A stretch of 64,000 nt of DNA, from positions 163,566-227,565 of the forward strand of contig NZ_FNZF01000004.1 of assembly GCF_900109165.1 (NCBI RefSeq). The letters are read 5' to 3'. Under the pieces are notes generated by a model, which saw nothing but the letters and a program-made list of their open reading frames with translations, made no database searches and was not told the DNA's origin. Below, one piece after another: positions 37,303 to 45,493 of the stretch (within the stretch, counting starts at the first letter, position 1; each line of letters opens with the position of its first letter). This stretch comes from Bhargavaea ginsengi. Lineage in GTDB: Bacteria; Bacillota; Bacilli; Bacillales_A; Planococcaceae. The position numbers were made by a program, and so were the translations under genes.

Positions 37303-38777
37303 CGGCTTTCCCTTTCAAAGTCCGCCTTCCGGTTCCGGTACCGGCGGATTGCTTCGGCGGTGCACTCAAATACCCCCCGGCCGATTGCTTTCCCCAGTTC
37401 GGTAGCGGTCCCGGCATACGGATAGCGGTTGCCCCTCTGAGTAGCTGCAATGAGCAGGCTGTCGGTCGAAGTACCGGTCGCCACGGTCCCGGTCAGCGGG
37501 TCAAGTACGTGTTCCGTCTGCATCGCTTTTGCCTTTGCCTCTGTTGCGGTGATCATTCCCTGAATAAGCGCTTCTTCCGGTAGATGACCGTTCACGATGA
37601 CCCAGGTATTAATGGTCCCTGCGTAGGCATCACGGTCAGTTCCAAGCGAGGCATCCACTGCATTGCCGACTCCCGCCGTGACACAAACGACAATGGGGGC
37701 ATCCGGCGGCCCGTATTCCCCGATGACGGCATCTTCAGTCATCGCCGCTGTCATCATCGCCACCGTCTGAGTGAGCGGAAACCCGGTTTCATACAGCCAG
37801 TCCCTCATCTCCGTTCCGGCGTCATCCGTGGAATAGTCGGCACCGACGTTCCGGTTGACGAAGTGGCGGTACCAGCCGGCACCTGCCCCAAACACTGCAG
37901 AAGAAACTGCCATCATAGGGATCCTGCTGTTGAGGTGGACATACTCCCGGGACACCGAAAAATCGGCTTTCCGGATGACTTCCTGCCTGTCTTCCGGTTC
38001 CTTGGCGGGAAGAAGCGTAATCTGCGGCTTGGGGACTTCCGGATGCATCCCTGCCCTGACCCGCGCCGCATATACCCTCTCCATCTTCCGTTCGTCGACC
38101 ACTTCATCCGGCGTTCCGATCGCAGCCACTTCTCCCCTGTCCATCAGAAGCAGGCGGTCACAGTAGAGTGAGGCCAGATTGACATCATGAAAAACAGAGA
38201 CGACGGTCAAACCGTTTTCAGTCGCCTGGCGCCGGACAGTATCCAGTAATTGCTGCTGATGGGCGATGTCCAGATGGTTGGTCGGCTCATCCAGGAGCAG
38301 CACAGGCGCTTCCTGTGCCAGCGCCTGGGCGACAAACACCCGCTGGCGCTCGCCTCCGGACATGAATTCAATCTCTGTATCCCGGTACTCCGTGACCCCC
38401 ATACGGTCCATGGCTTTCTGAACCGCACGCTCATCCGCATCGGACCATCCGGCAAACAGGCCGGTCTGGTGAGGATAGCGGCCGAGCGTAACTGTCTGAT
38501 ATGCGGTCTGCGAAAAGGTATCCGCCTGGAGTTGCGGAAGTACGGCTACCTGCCGCGCAAATGCCTTGCGTGAATACTCGGCAATGGACCTGCCGCCTAT
38601 TTCGACCGTCCCGGAATCTGCCTGAAGCAGCCCGCTCATCATTTTCAGGAGGGTCGACTTGCCGCTCCCATTCGGCCCGAGAATTCCGAGCATAGTACCG
38701 GCTTCCACCTCAAACGAAACTGACCGGACAACCGGCGCGGCGCCGTACCCTCCTGTTAACTCCTTTACCCTAAGCAT
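37299..38777 (-). CDS. btuD-cbiZ: Cobalamin ABC transporter ATPase fused to adenosylcobinamide amidohydrolase
   Basis: This 492-aa fusion begins with an ABC ATPase (about residues 1-260) with Walker A GPNGSGKSTLLK, signature MSGGERQRV and Walker B VLLLDEPTNHLD, the BtuD/FhuC type. About residues 290-490 form a CbiZ domain (SREYVHLNSRIPMMAVSSAVFGAG, VVCVTAGVGNAVDAS, TGTSTDSLLIAAT). CbiZ hydrolyses adenosylcobinamide to adenosylcobyric acid. AAAGGGTG precedes the ATG at 38777, eight bases inside btuC. The fusion ties corrinoid import to remodelling. Confidence 0.94.
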   Translation of the reverse strand: MLRVKELTGGYGAAPVVRSVSFEVEAGTMLGILGPNGSGKSTLLKMMSGLLQADSGTVEIGGRSIAEYSRKAFARQVAVLPQLQADTFSQTAYQTVTLGRYPHQTGLFAGWSDADERAVQKAMDRMGVTEYRDTEIEFMSGGERQRVFVAQALAQEAPVLLLDEPTNHLDIAHQQQLLDTVRRQATENGLTVVSVFHDVNLASLYCDRLLLMDRGEVAAIGTPDEVVDERKMERVYAARVRAGMHPEVPKPQITLLPAKEPEDRQEVIRKADFSVSREYVHLNSRIPMMAVSSAVFGAGAGWYRHFVNRNVGADYSTDDAGTEMRDWLYETGFPLTQTVAMMTAAMTEDAVIGEYGPPDAPIVVCVTAGVGNAVDASLGTDRDAYAGTINTWVIVNGHLPEEALIQGMITATEAKAKAMQTEHVLDPLTGTVATGTSTDSLLIAATQRGNRYPYAGTATELGKAIGRGVFECTAEAIRRYRNRKADFERESR

Positions 38778-39792
38778 GCCGAACTGCACCCTTTCTCCGC
38801 TGTCTGTAGAAGATGAATGCAAACACCGGTGCCCCGATAAATGATGTGATCACTCCGACCGGCAATTCTGTTGGCGAAATGATGGTGCGTGCCACAAGAT
38901 CGCACAGCACGAGAAGCGAAGCGCCATTGATGAATGAAAGCGGCAGCAGGTGTCGGTGGTCGCTTCCCCATAAGATGCGTGTCATATGAGGGACGACCAG
39001 CCCGACAAATCCGATTGTCCCCGATACGGCAACAGCGGAGCCGGTAAGGATTGAACCACCGCCGAGGATCATCCATTTGCGCTTCCTTACGTCCACACCG
39101 AGATGGTGGGCCCGCTCCTCTCCGAACAGCATCGCATTCAGCTCCCGACGGCAGAGCCAGAGCAGCAGGCCGCCGACCAGAAGGAACGGGAGGATAATCC
39201 ACACATACTTCCAGCCTCTCATCGAAACGCTGCCGAGCAGCCAGCTGATGATCTGCCTGAGCTCCTCCCCGGTGAGGGCAATCATGAGCGACAGCACCGA
39301 ACCGAGAAACGACCCGAAGATGACTCCCGTCAGGATGATCGTTTCCATCTTTAGTGACCGGTCGACCGCCCGCGCAAAGCCGATCACCAGCAGAAGCACC
39401 GCCATCGCGCCCGCCATGCTGAAGATCGGAAGAGTATAGGCGCCGAACAGTCCGATACCGAAAAAGAGTGTCGCCACGGCGCCAACTGAGGCACCGGACG
39501 ACACTCCGAGGGTATAAGGATCGGCGAGCGGGTTTTTCAGGAGACCCTGAAATGCTGCGCCCGCTAAGGCAAGCGACCCTCCGACGAGCCCTGCAAGCAC
39601 AACCCTCGGCATTCGGATGTTCCAGAGGATGTTGGCGGCAACTTCATCCGCTTCCGGGTCCACGAGCACGTGGAACGGAATCTTCACTGATCCGACGGAA
39701 ACACCCAGCCAGAGCGCCAGCAGGAGCATGGCGGCCGATACCGTATATGCGGTGGCCGGCTGTTTCGTCTTACGCTGCCTGATCTTCTTCAT
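38770..39792 (-). CDS. btuC: Cobalamin ABC transporter permease
   Basis: This is a FecCD-type permease of 340 aa with about nine to ten membrane helices. Landmarks are RMPRVVLAGLVGGSLALAGA, NPLADPYTLGVSSGA, the coupling segment GEERAHHLGVDV and VSGTIGFVGLVVPHMTR. The ATG at 39792 has GGGGAAG upstream. An open extension to 39894 lies inside btuF and is not used. It pairs with BtuF and the BtuD half of the next gene. Confidence 0.94.
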   Translation of the reverse strand: MKKIRQRKTKQPATAYTVSAAMLLLALWLGVSVGSVKIPFHVLVDPEADEVAANILWNIRMPRVVLAGLVGGSLALAGAAFQGLLKNPLADPYTLGVSSGASVGAVATLFFGIGLFGAYTLPIFSMAGAMAVLLLVIGFARAVDRSLKMETIILTGVIFGSFLGSVLSLMIALTGEELRQIISWLLGSVSMRGWKYVWIILPFLLVGGLLLWLCRRELNAMLFGEERAHHLGVDVRKRKWMILGGGSILTGSAVAVSGTIGFVGLVVPHMTRILWGSDHRHLLPLSFINGASLLVLCDLVARTIISPTELPVGVITSFIGAPVFAFIFYRQRRKGAVRHA

Positions 39793-40777
39793 CCTCTTCT
39801 GCTTCCCCAAAGATTTCCGGATAAACAGCTTTAGCCACTGCCTCCAGGCCGTCGGCGAGACGAGGACCCGTGCGGCTTGTGATATTTTCATCAAGCTGGA
39901 TCACGGCCTTATCTTTAATGGCGGTTACGGTGTCAAACCCAACACGTGCATACACATCTTCCACTGCCGTATCGATGTAGTCATACATGACCAGGAGCAC
40001 ATCCGGGTTTCGGCTGACGATCTCTTCCGGATCCATCATGACCCAGCCTTCCTGGTCACCTGCGATATTTTCCGCATGGATGATGTCGAGGAACTGCTGC
40101 ATGAATGTACCGGATCCCGGTGTATATATTTCAGGTGCCGGAGATGTTTCGACAAACACTTTCTTCTTGTCTGTGACTTCGGCCGCTTTTTCCTTGATCT
40201 CTTCCACTTTGGACTGCATACCGCTGACGATCTCTTCGGCTTCGGCAGTATGGCCGGTAAGCTTGCCGATCTGTTCAATCGTTCCATAAGTCTCATCAAA
40301 ATCCATAGCGTTCTTTACGACAAATACGGTGAGGCCTGCATCGCGCAGCTGCTGAAGGCCTTCTTCCCCGACGCCGAGTGCAGACTCGTGTGCGAACACG
40401 ACGTCCGGCTGCATGCCGATGATTTTTTCGACGTTAAATTCCTGCCCGCCGATTTTCTCGAGGCTTTGGGCTTCTTCCGGATAGTCGTCGAAATCACTGC
40501 CCGCAACAACTGCTTCTCCTGCGCCTACCGCGAACAGAATCTCCGTGTTGCTCGGAACCATTGAGACAATCGCATCCGGTTCTTCCTCGAGTGTGATCTC
40601 ATTTCCGACCGCATCGGTCATCGTGACCGGAAATCCGGTCTGTCCGGACGTACTTTGTTCCGTTTCCTGCTCCTGTTCTTCTGCAGACCCGTCTGCAGCA
40701 TCCTCTCCGCTGCCGCACGCTGCAAGCATCAGTGCCGCAGCCGGTGCCGCGAGCCATCTTAGCCATTTCTTATCCAA
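39770..40777 (-). CDS. btuF: Cobalamin-binding lipoprotein of ABC transporter
   Basis: This extracellular lipoprotein begins with signal peptide WLRWLAAPAAALMLAAC, whose LAAC lipobox marks Cys for lipidation. An acidic Glu/Ser linker follows, then the periplasmic-binding fold of the BtuF type (SMVPSNTEILFAVGAGEAVV, FVETSPAPEIYTPGSGTFMQQ). The 335-aa protein starts at a TTG (40777), eight bases after AGGGGG. It is the first gene of the operon, directly behind the riboswitch terminator. Confidence 0.92.
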   Translation of the reverse strand: MDKKWLRWLAAPAAALMLAACGSGEDAADGSAEEQEQETEQSTSGQTGFPVTMTDAVGNEITLEEEPDAIVSMVPSNTEILFAVGAGEAVVAGSDFDDYPEEAQSLEKIGGQEFNVEKIIGMQPDVVFAHESALGVGEEGLQQLRDAGLTVFVVKNAMDFDETYGTIEQIGKLTGHTAEAEEIVSGMQSKVEEIKEKAAEVTDKKKVFVETSPAPEIYTPGSGTFMQQFLDIIHAENIAGDQEGWVMMDPEEIVSRNPDVLLVMYDYIDTAVEDVYARVGFDTVTAIKDKAVIQLDENITSRTGPRLADGLEAVAKAVYPEIFGEAEEDEEDQAA

Positions 40778-40811
40778 ATCCGATTCCCCCTCATCTTTAT
40801 GTACGGAACAG

Positions 40812-40836
40812 AAAAAACCCCCGCGCATGGCGGGGG
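40812..40836 (-). terminator. Riboswitch expression-platform terminator
   Basis: On the minus strand CCCCCGC / GCGGGGG followed by six T residues stands 35 bases before the btuF start and about 100 bases behind the riboswitch core. It is expected to form when adenosylcobalamin is bound, ending transcription before the operon. Confidence 0.9.
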
Positions 40837-40934
40837 CAGAAATGCCGGCAGGACGGACATGCGGAAAAACGACCGCAGCCTGCAATGGCAGGCACCGTTC
40901 CACACCGGCCTGTCCTCGCAGGCGCATTCGGGTG

Positions 40935-41066
40935 TTTTTCGGCTGAGGCAGGTTTCCTGACTTGCGGCAAATAGCCGCTTACAGTGGCGGGACCGTGCCG
41001 GATTCTCACCAGCTTCCCTTTTATCCCCATTATCGGGGCACCTCAGCGTCATCCGGCACAAAGTCA
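40935..41066 (-). promoter_or_regulatory. Adenosylcobalamin riboswitch
   Basis: On the minus strand the conserved elements of the cobalamin riboswitch occur in order: GGTGCC, AAAAGGGAAGCTGGTGAGAA, TCCGGCACGGTCCCGCCACT, GTAAGCGG, and the B12 box GTCAGGAAACCTGCC near 40945-40960. The plus-strand gap of 558 bases between btuF and argS holds this aptamer, its terminator, a promoter and a 21-bp repeat array. It controls the downstream uptake and salvage genes. Confidence 0.96.
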
Positions 41067-41090
41067 TGCCGGATATTCAATTCCTACTCA

Positions 41091-41119
41091 ATTTAATCAG
41101 ACGGCGGCGATTTTGTCGA
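41091..41119 (-). promoter_or_regulatory. Probable promoter of the cobalamin operon
   Basis: TCGACA (complement of 41114-41119), 17 bases, then TTAAAT (complement of 41091-41096) lies just upstream of the riboswitch. The -10 is imperfect (4 of 6). Confidence 0.5.
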
Positions 41120-41155
41120 GGTCTTCTGAAAAAAGCAAGACCGTCATGGTATGAC

Positions 41156-41270
41156 AACGTCTCAGCTAACTATGTTAACGTCTCAATGAACTATAGCAAC
41201 GTCTCAGCTAAGTATGTCAACGTTTCACCTAAATATAGCAACGTTTCTAGCGAATACAGACGTTTCATCT
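41156..41270. repeat. 21-bp tandem array, AACGTCTCA family, upstream of the cobalamin operon
   Basis: AACGTYTCA cores start at 41156, 41177, 41198, 41219 and 41240 at exactly 21-bp spacing, with a further copy at 41259 (19 bp). A second conserved element, CTAANTATR, fills the other half of the unit. The complement of the unit, TGAGACGTTAACATAG, is the core of the array at 47578 and of the second half of the array at 1079. Confidence 0.92.
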
Positions 41271-41290
41271 AACTTCTGCCGCACAAGAAA

Positions 41291-41325
41291 ACCGGCCCCG
41301 TCAGCCGGAGCTATTTGGGACCGGT
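41291..41325 (-). terminator. Terminator after argS
   Basis: On the minus strand ACCGGTCCC...GGGGCCGGT (one G-U pair) encloses an inner AGC/GCT hairpin and is followed by TTTTCTTG. It begins about ten bases beyond the argS stop. Confidence 0.85.
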
Positions 41326-41335
41326 CATGATGATC

Positions 41336-43006
41336 TTACATCCGCTCCGGTGCGGAAACGCCGATCAGACGGAGTGCGTTCGCGACTGTCGTGCGGGTTG
41401 CCGTGACAAGTGCCAGACGTGCTTCCGACAGCTCCTTGTTTTCCGGATCGACAACTTTGTCGGTCGAGTAGAACGTGTGGAATGCGGCAGCCAACTCCTG
41501 GATATATGTCGCAATCCGGTGCGGAGAGCGGAGTTTTGCCGAGTCTGCGACCGTCTGAGGGAAATCGCCGATCTTCTTCATCAGATCGATTGCCTTCTCA
41601 CTGTCCTGGAGCAGCCCGACATGCTCAGCTGAATGGAACAGGCCGGCATCGTCAGCCTGGCGAAGGATCGAGCTGATGCGCGCGTGCGCGTACTGCGCAT
41701 AGTAGACCGGGTTTTCATTGGATTGGGAAACCGCAAGATCAAGGTCAAAGTCCATCTGGGAATCGCCGGAACGCATAATGAAGAAGTAACGCACCGCGTC
41801 CAGTCCGACCATATCGACGAGCTCGCGCAATGTGACCGCCTTGCCGGTCCGCTTGCTCATCTTGAACTTCTCGCCGTCCTTGTACAGCTGCACCATCTGC
41901 GACACGAGGACTTCGAGTGTGTCCTTGTCGTAGCCGAGCGCCTCGATCGCCGCCTTCATGCGCGGGATGTAGCCGTGATGGTCGGCTCCCCAGATGTTGA
42001 TCAGCTTGTCGAAGCCGCGCTGGAGCTTGTCCTCGTGGTAGGCGATGTCCGGTGTCAGGTATGTGTAGGAACCGTCCTGCTTGATAAGGACGCGATCCTT
42101 ATCGTCACCGAATGTCGTCGAGCGGAACCAGGTGGCGCCGTCTTCTTCGTAGACATGGCCGTTCTCTTTTAGCTTGCCGAGTGCCTCATCGATCTTTCCG
42201 GATCCGTAAAGCGTCGACTCCGAGAACCAGTTGTCGAACTTCACACGGAAGTCGACGAGATCCTGCTTGATCTTGTCCAGTTCGATGCCAAGTCCGTGTT
42301 TGCGGAACCAATCGAAGCGTTCCTGTTCCGGCATCTTAGCAAACTTGTCGCCGTGTTCCTGCGCGAGCGCGTTGGCGATCTCAATGACATCCTTGCCCTG
42401 ATAGCCATCCTCCGGCATTTCGCGCTCCTCGCCGAGCGCCTGGAAATAACGTGCTTCGATGGAGAGCGCCAGATTGTTGATCTGGTTGCCTGCATCATTG
42501 ATGTAGTATTCCCGGGACACGTCATAGCCCGCGAAATCCATCACATTGCTGAGCGCATCGCCGATTGACGCGCCCCGGCCATGGCCAAGGTGAAGGTCGC
42601 CCGTCGGATTTGCCGAAACAAACTCGATCTGGACTTTCTGACCGCCGCCCGAATCAGTTCGTCCGAATTCTGCACCCTTCTCCAGTACGTCCTTCACGAC
42701 TTCTCCGAGGTAGTCTGTCTTCACACTGATATTGATGAAGCCCGGGCCTGCGATATCGATGGCTTTGATTGGTGTGTTGTCGGTCTCCAGATTGGAGAGA
42801 ATCGCTTCCGCAATGGCACGCGGCGGCTTTTTCGCAATTTTCGTCAGCTGCATTGCGATATTGGTGGCGTAGTCGCCGTTTTCCTTGTTTTTCGGCGTCT
42901 CGAGCATTACATCCGGCATTTCTGCGCTTTCCGCAAGGCCCGCCTTGTCCACCGCGCTGCCGAGCGCGTCTTTCAGCTGCTGTTTAATCTGTTCCACTGT
43001 GCTCAT
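41336..43006 (-). CDS. argS: Arginyl-tRNA synthetase
   Basis: ArgS charges tRNA-Arg. The 556-aa class I synthetase has the HIGH variant [12 protein letters not shown] in [15 protein letters not shown], the KMSKR sequence in [12 protein letters not shown], and the C-terminal DALR-type anticodon domain ending [17 protein letters not shown] precedes the ATG. Its start overlaps the ywiB stop as ATGA, so it is translated from the ywiB message. Confidence 0.98.
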   Translation of the reverse strand: MSTVEQIKQQLKDALGSAVDKAGLAESAEMPDVMLETPKNKENGDYATNIAMQLTKIAKKPPRAIAEAILSNLETDNTPIKAIDIAGPGFINISVKTDYLGEVVKDVLEKGAEFGRTDSGGGQKVQIEFVSANPTGDLHLGHGRGASIGDALSNVMDFAGYDVSREYYINDAGNQINNLALSIEARYFQALGEEREMPEDGYQGKDVIEIANALAQEHGDKFAKMPEQERFDWFRKHGLGIELDKIKQDLVDFRVKFDNWFSESTLYGSGKIDEALGKLKENGHVYEEDGATWFRSTTFGDDKDRVLIKQDGSYTYLTPDIAYHEDKLQRGFDKLINIWGADHHGYIPRMKAAIEALGYDKDTLEVLVSQMVQLYKDGEKFKMSKRTGKAVTLRELVDMVGLDAVRYFFIMRSGDSQMDFDLDLAVSQSNENPVYYAQYAHARISSILRQADDAGLFHSAEHVGLLQDSEKAIDLMKKIGDFPQTVADSAKLRSPHRIATYIQELAAAFHTFYSTDKVVDPENKELSEARLALVTATRTTVANALRLIGVSAPERM

Positions 43007-43455
43007 GCTTTTCCCTCCGAATAAGTAAATTCAACGTCATAGGTGCCGACGGTCTCGTTGCCCGACAGCAGGTCGTAGACGGCTAAAAACCGCCCCTTGG
43101 TTCCCGGTTCATAACGTACAGACCCGGTTTTCACAGTTAGGGGAAGCTCCATGCCTCCACTGCTGTAGCGGCCTTCTTTCCGCTCGCCCGGGACGAGCGG
43201 AAGCTTCATCGAAACGTCACCGTTACGCATGATGAGCCCGTCTTCATGCCCCATGCGGACCATCATCCGTGTGCCGCGGCCTTCCGCGTTTTCTTCGAAA
43301 CTCAGATAGGTTCTGCCCGCTTTCTCGATCAGAAGGCCATCCGCCCGGATAAAGTTCCGGAACGGCTTTTCGCCCGGCTGCCGGACTGTCGTCACAAGAC
43401 GGATGCTGACCGGCAATCCTTCCTCGGGTATATTCATCTGGATGCCCCCGTTCAT
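43003..43455 (-). CDS. ywiB: DUF1934 (YwiB) beta-barrel protein
   Basis: This 150-aa member of the YwiB/DUF1934 family (calycin-like beta-barrel) is always next to argS in Bacillales. Its function is unknown. Segments such as [21 protein letters not shown] and [20 protein letters not shown] are family-like. The ATG at 43455 lies seven bases after AGGGA. A later Met (43437) with GGGGG is an alternative. A sigma-A promoter lies directly upstream and should drive ywiB-argS. Confidence 0.85.
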   Translation of the reverse strand: MNGGIQMNIPEEGLPVSIRLVTTVRQPGEKPFRNFIRADGLLIEKAGRTYLSFEENAEGRGTRMMVRMGHEDGLIMRNGDVSMKLPLVPGERKEGRYSSGGMELPLTVKTGSVRYEPGTKGRFLAVYDLLSGNETVGTYDVEFTYSEGKA

Positions 43456-43467
43456 AGTCATTTCCCT

Positions 43468-43497
43468 ATTATATCCCGCAGGGGATGGGGATTTCAA
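43468..43497 (-). promoter_or_regulatory. Promoter of ywiB-argS
   Basis: TTGAAA (complement of 43492-43497), 18 bases, then TATAAT (complement of 43468-43473), about 12 bases upstream of the ywiB start. The leader is very short. No T-box leader is present for argS. Confidence 0.75.
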
Positions 43498-43525
43498 CGG
43501 AAGGGCAATCCACCATCACAAAACG

Positions 43526-43563
43526 AAAGGTGACGCGCAGGCTTTTCATGCGCATCACCTTTT
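43526..43563 (-). terminator. Terminator after speB
   Basis: On the minus strand AAAGGTGATGCGCA / TGCGCGTCACCTTT (one G-U pair) is followed by CGTTTTG. It begins within ten bases of the speB stop. Confidence 0.85.
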
Positions 43564-43567
43564 CCGT

Positions 43568-44440
43568 TTATTTCACAAACCCGAGCAGCATTTCCCTAAA
43601 CAGCTTGCTTGCCGTATTGACCGTCTGTTCGGACGGGTCATAGACGGGCGCGACTTCAACGAGATCAAAGCCGGCCACAAGCACACTGGAGTTTGCAATT
43701 TCGTGGATCGACGCGAGCAGCTCGCGGGACGTGATGCCGCCGCAGTCGACCGTTCCCGTGCCCGGCGCATGGGCGGGGTCCAGGACATCGATGTCGATCG
43801 TCACGTAGACCGGCCGTCCCGCAAGCGTCGGAAGCACTTGCTTAAGCGGTTCGAGCACATCGAACTTTGAAATGTGCATGCCGTTTTCACGGGCCCATTC
43901 AAACTCTTCCTTCATCCCCGATCGGATCCCGAACGAATAGACGTTGTGGGGACCGATCAGCTCAGCGATCTTGCGGATCGGGGTCGAATGCGAATGCTCC
44001 TCCCCCTCATATTCGGTACGGAGATCGGTGTGTGCATCGATGTGAATGATGGCAAGATCATCGTGAGCGGCCGCCATTTCTTTCATGGCCGGGAGTGACA
44101 CGAGGTGCTCGCCACCCATCCCTGCAGGGACCTTTCCGTCTGCCAGAAGCTGACGGACAAAACCGGCGATCAGGTCAATGGATTTCCCGGCGTTGCCGAA
44201 CGGAAGGGGGATGTCCCCCGCGTCATAGTAACGGATATCGTCGAGTTCCCGGTCCAGATACGGGCTGTATTCCTCCAGCCCGATTGAAGCTTCACGGATG
44301 CGCGCGGGACCGAACCTGGAGCCCGGACGCCAGCTGACCGTCCAGTCCATTGGCATGCCATAGATCACCGCACTCGCTTCATCATAGCTGTCACCGCTCT
44401 TAATGAACACATTTCCGGAGTAGGCTTGGTCAAACTTCAT
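43568..44440 (-). CDS. speB: Agmatinase
   Basis: This ureohydrolase cleaves agmatine to putrescine and urea. The 290-aa protein shows the manganese-binding motifs [20 protein letters not shown] and [18 protein letters not shown]. Its start overlaps the speE stop (ATGA), the conserved speE-speB order. Together they give putrescine and spermidine. Confidence 0.96.
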   Translation of the reverse strand: MKFDQAYSGNVFIKSGDSYDEASAVIYGMPMDWTVSWRPGSRFGPARIREASIGLEEYSPYLDRELDDIRYYDAGDIPLPFGNAGKSIDLIAGFVRQLLADGKVPAGMGGEHLVSLPAMKEMAAAHDDLAIIHIDAHTDLRTEYEGEEHSHSTPIRKIAELIGPHNVYSFGIRSGMKEEFEWARENGMHISKFDVLEPLKQVLPTLAGRPVYVTIDIDVLDPAHAPGTGTVDCGGITSRELLASIHEIANSSVLVAGFDLVEVAPVYDPSEQTVNTASKLFREMLLGFVK

Positions 44441-45279
44441 TCGCCCTCACCTTCTGCCAGGTCACGCACGAACTTCGGCAGCACAAAAGCCGCCCGGTGC
44501 AGTTCGCTCGTGTAGTATTTTGTATCGATCTCGTGGAAACGCTCTTCCTTGACCTCCAGCGGGTCGTGCTTTTGCGAGCCAAGGGTGAAACACCAAAGTC
44601 CGCTCGGATACGTCGGGATGTTGGCCGTGTACATACGGGTAACCGGGAAGATCTCCTTGACGTCCTTTTGCACCTGGCGGATCAGGTCAGCCTTGAACCA
44701 CGGGTTGTCGCTTTGCGCGACAAACAGGCCGTCTTCCTTCAAAGCCTTCGAGATACCGGCATAGAAGCCTTTTGTGAACAGATTGACCGCCGGGCCCACT
44801 GGCTCCGTTGAATCGACCATGATCACGTCATATTCATTTTCGGACTCGGCGATGTGCATGAATCCGTCGCCGACGCGTACATCCACGCGCGGGTCCTCAA
44901 GCTTGCCTGCGATTGAAGGAAGATACTTTTTCGAGTACTCGATCACCTTGCCGTCAATGTCGACAAGGACTGCCTGTTCCACTTGGGGATGCTTCAGAAC
45001 TTCACGGATGACGCCGCCGTCGCCGCCGCCGACAACCAGCACCTTTTTCGGGTCCGGATGAGTAAATAGCGGCACGTGTGCAACCATTTCGTGATAAACG
45101 AACTCGTCGCGTTCCGAGGTCATCACCATGCCGTCGAGGAACAGCATATTCCCCCACTCTTCTGTCTCCGCCATCTCCAGCAGCTGGAAATCCGTCTGTT
45201 CGACGTGCAGTGTCTGCTTGATCTTCATCGTAATTCCGAAGTTGTCCGTCTGTTTTTCTGTATACCATAACCCTGCCAT
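44437..45279 (-). CDS. speE: Spermidine synthase
   Basis: This aminopropyltransferase joins decarboxylated SAM to putrescine. The 280-aa sequence has [15 protein letters not shown] at the N-terminus, then [36 protein letters not shown] and [15 protein letters not shown] with the catalytic Asp. The ATG at 45279 lies ten bases after AAGGAGG. An ATG at 45288 is one base from that site and is rejected. Confidence 0.97.
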   Translation of the reverse strand: MAGLWYTEKQTDNFGITMKIKQTLHVEQTDFQLLEMAETEEWGNMLFLDGMVMTSERDEFVYHEMVAHVPLFTHPDPKKVLVVGGGDGGVIREVLKHPQVEQAVLVDIDGKVIEYSKKYLPSIAGKLEDPRVDVRVGDGFMHIAESENEYDVIMVDSTEPVGPAVNLFTKGFYAGISKALKEDGLFVAQSDNPWFKADLIRQVQKDVKEIFPVTRMYTANIPTYPSGLWCFTLGSQKHDPLEVKEERFHEIDTKYYTSELHRAAFVLPKFVRDLAEGEGE

Positions 45280-45354
45280 GGGCTGCATTCCTCCTTCATC
45301 AAAGGGAAACGTCCCGCACTGCCTGTATTCCCGGCCTTCACGAAACTAAGCTTC

Positions 45355-45382
45355 ATTATACGGCCACAGGAAGGCGATGCAA
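45355..45382 (-). promoter_or_regulatory. Promoter of speE-speB
   Basis: TTGCAT (complement of 45377-45382), 16 bases, then TATAAT (complement of 45355-45360), about 75 bases before speE. The divergent penicillin-binding protein gene begins 110 bases to the right. Confidence 0.65.
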
Positions 45383-45493
45383 CTGTTTTTTTTTGCTTAT
45401 GTCGGCTTCCTGTTTCCGGCTTTTAAATCCGCCGGATGAAATGCCGCAAAACTGCCCATACTTGCGAAAAAGCGACGGAAAGGCGGGAACGCG

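Noticed and set aside
40778..40927. N-terminal extension of btuF
   Set aside because: It would translate the riboswitch terminator. The lipoprotein signal sequence starts at the TTG at 40777.
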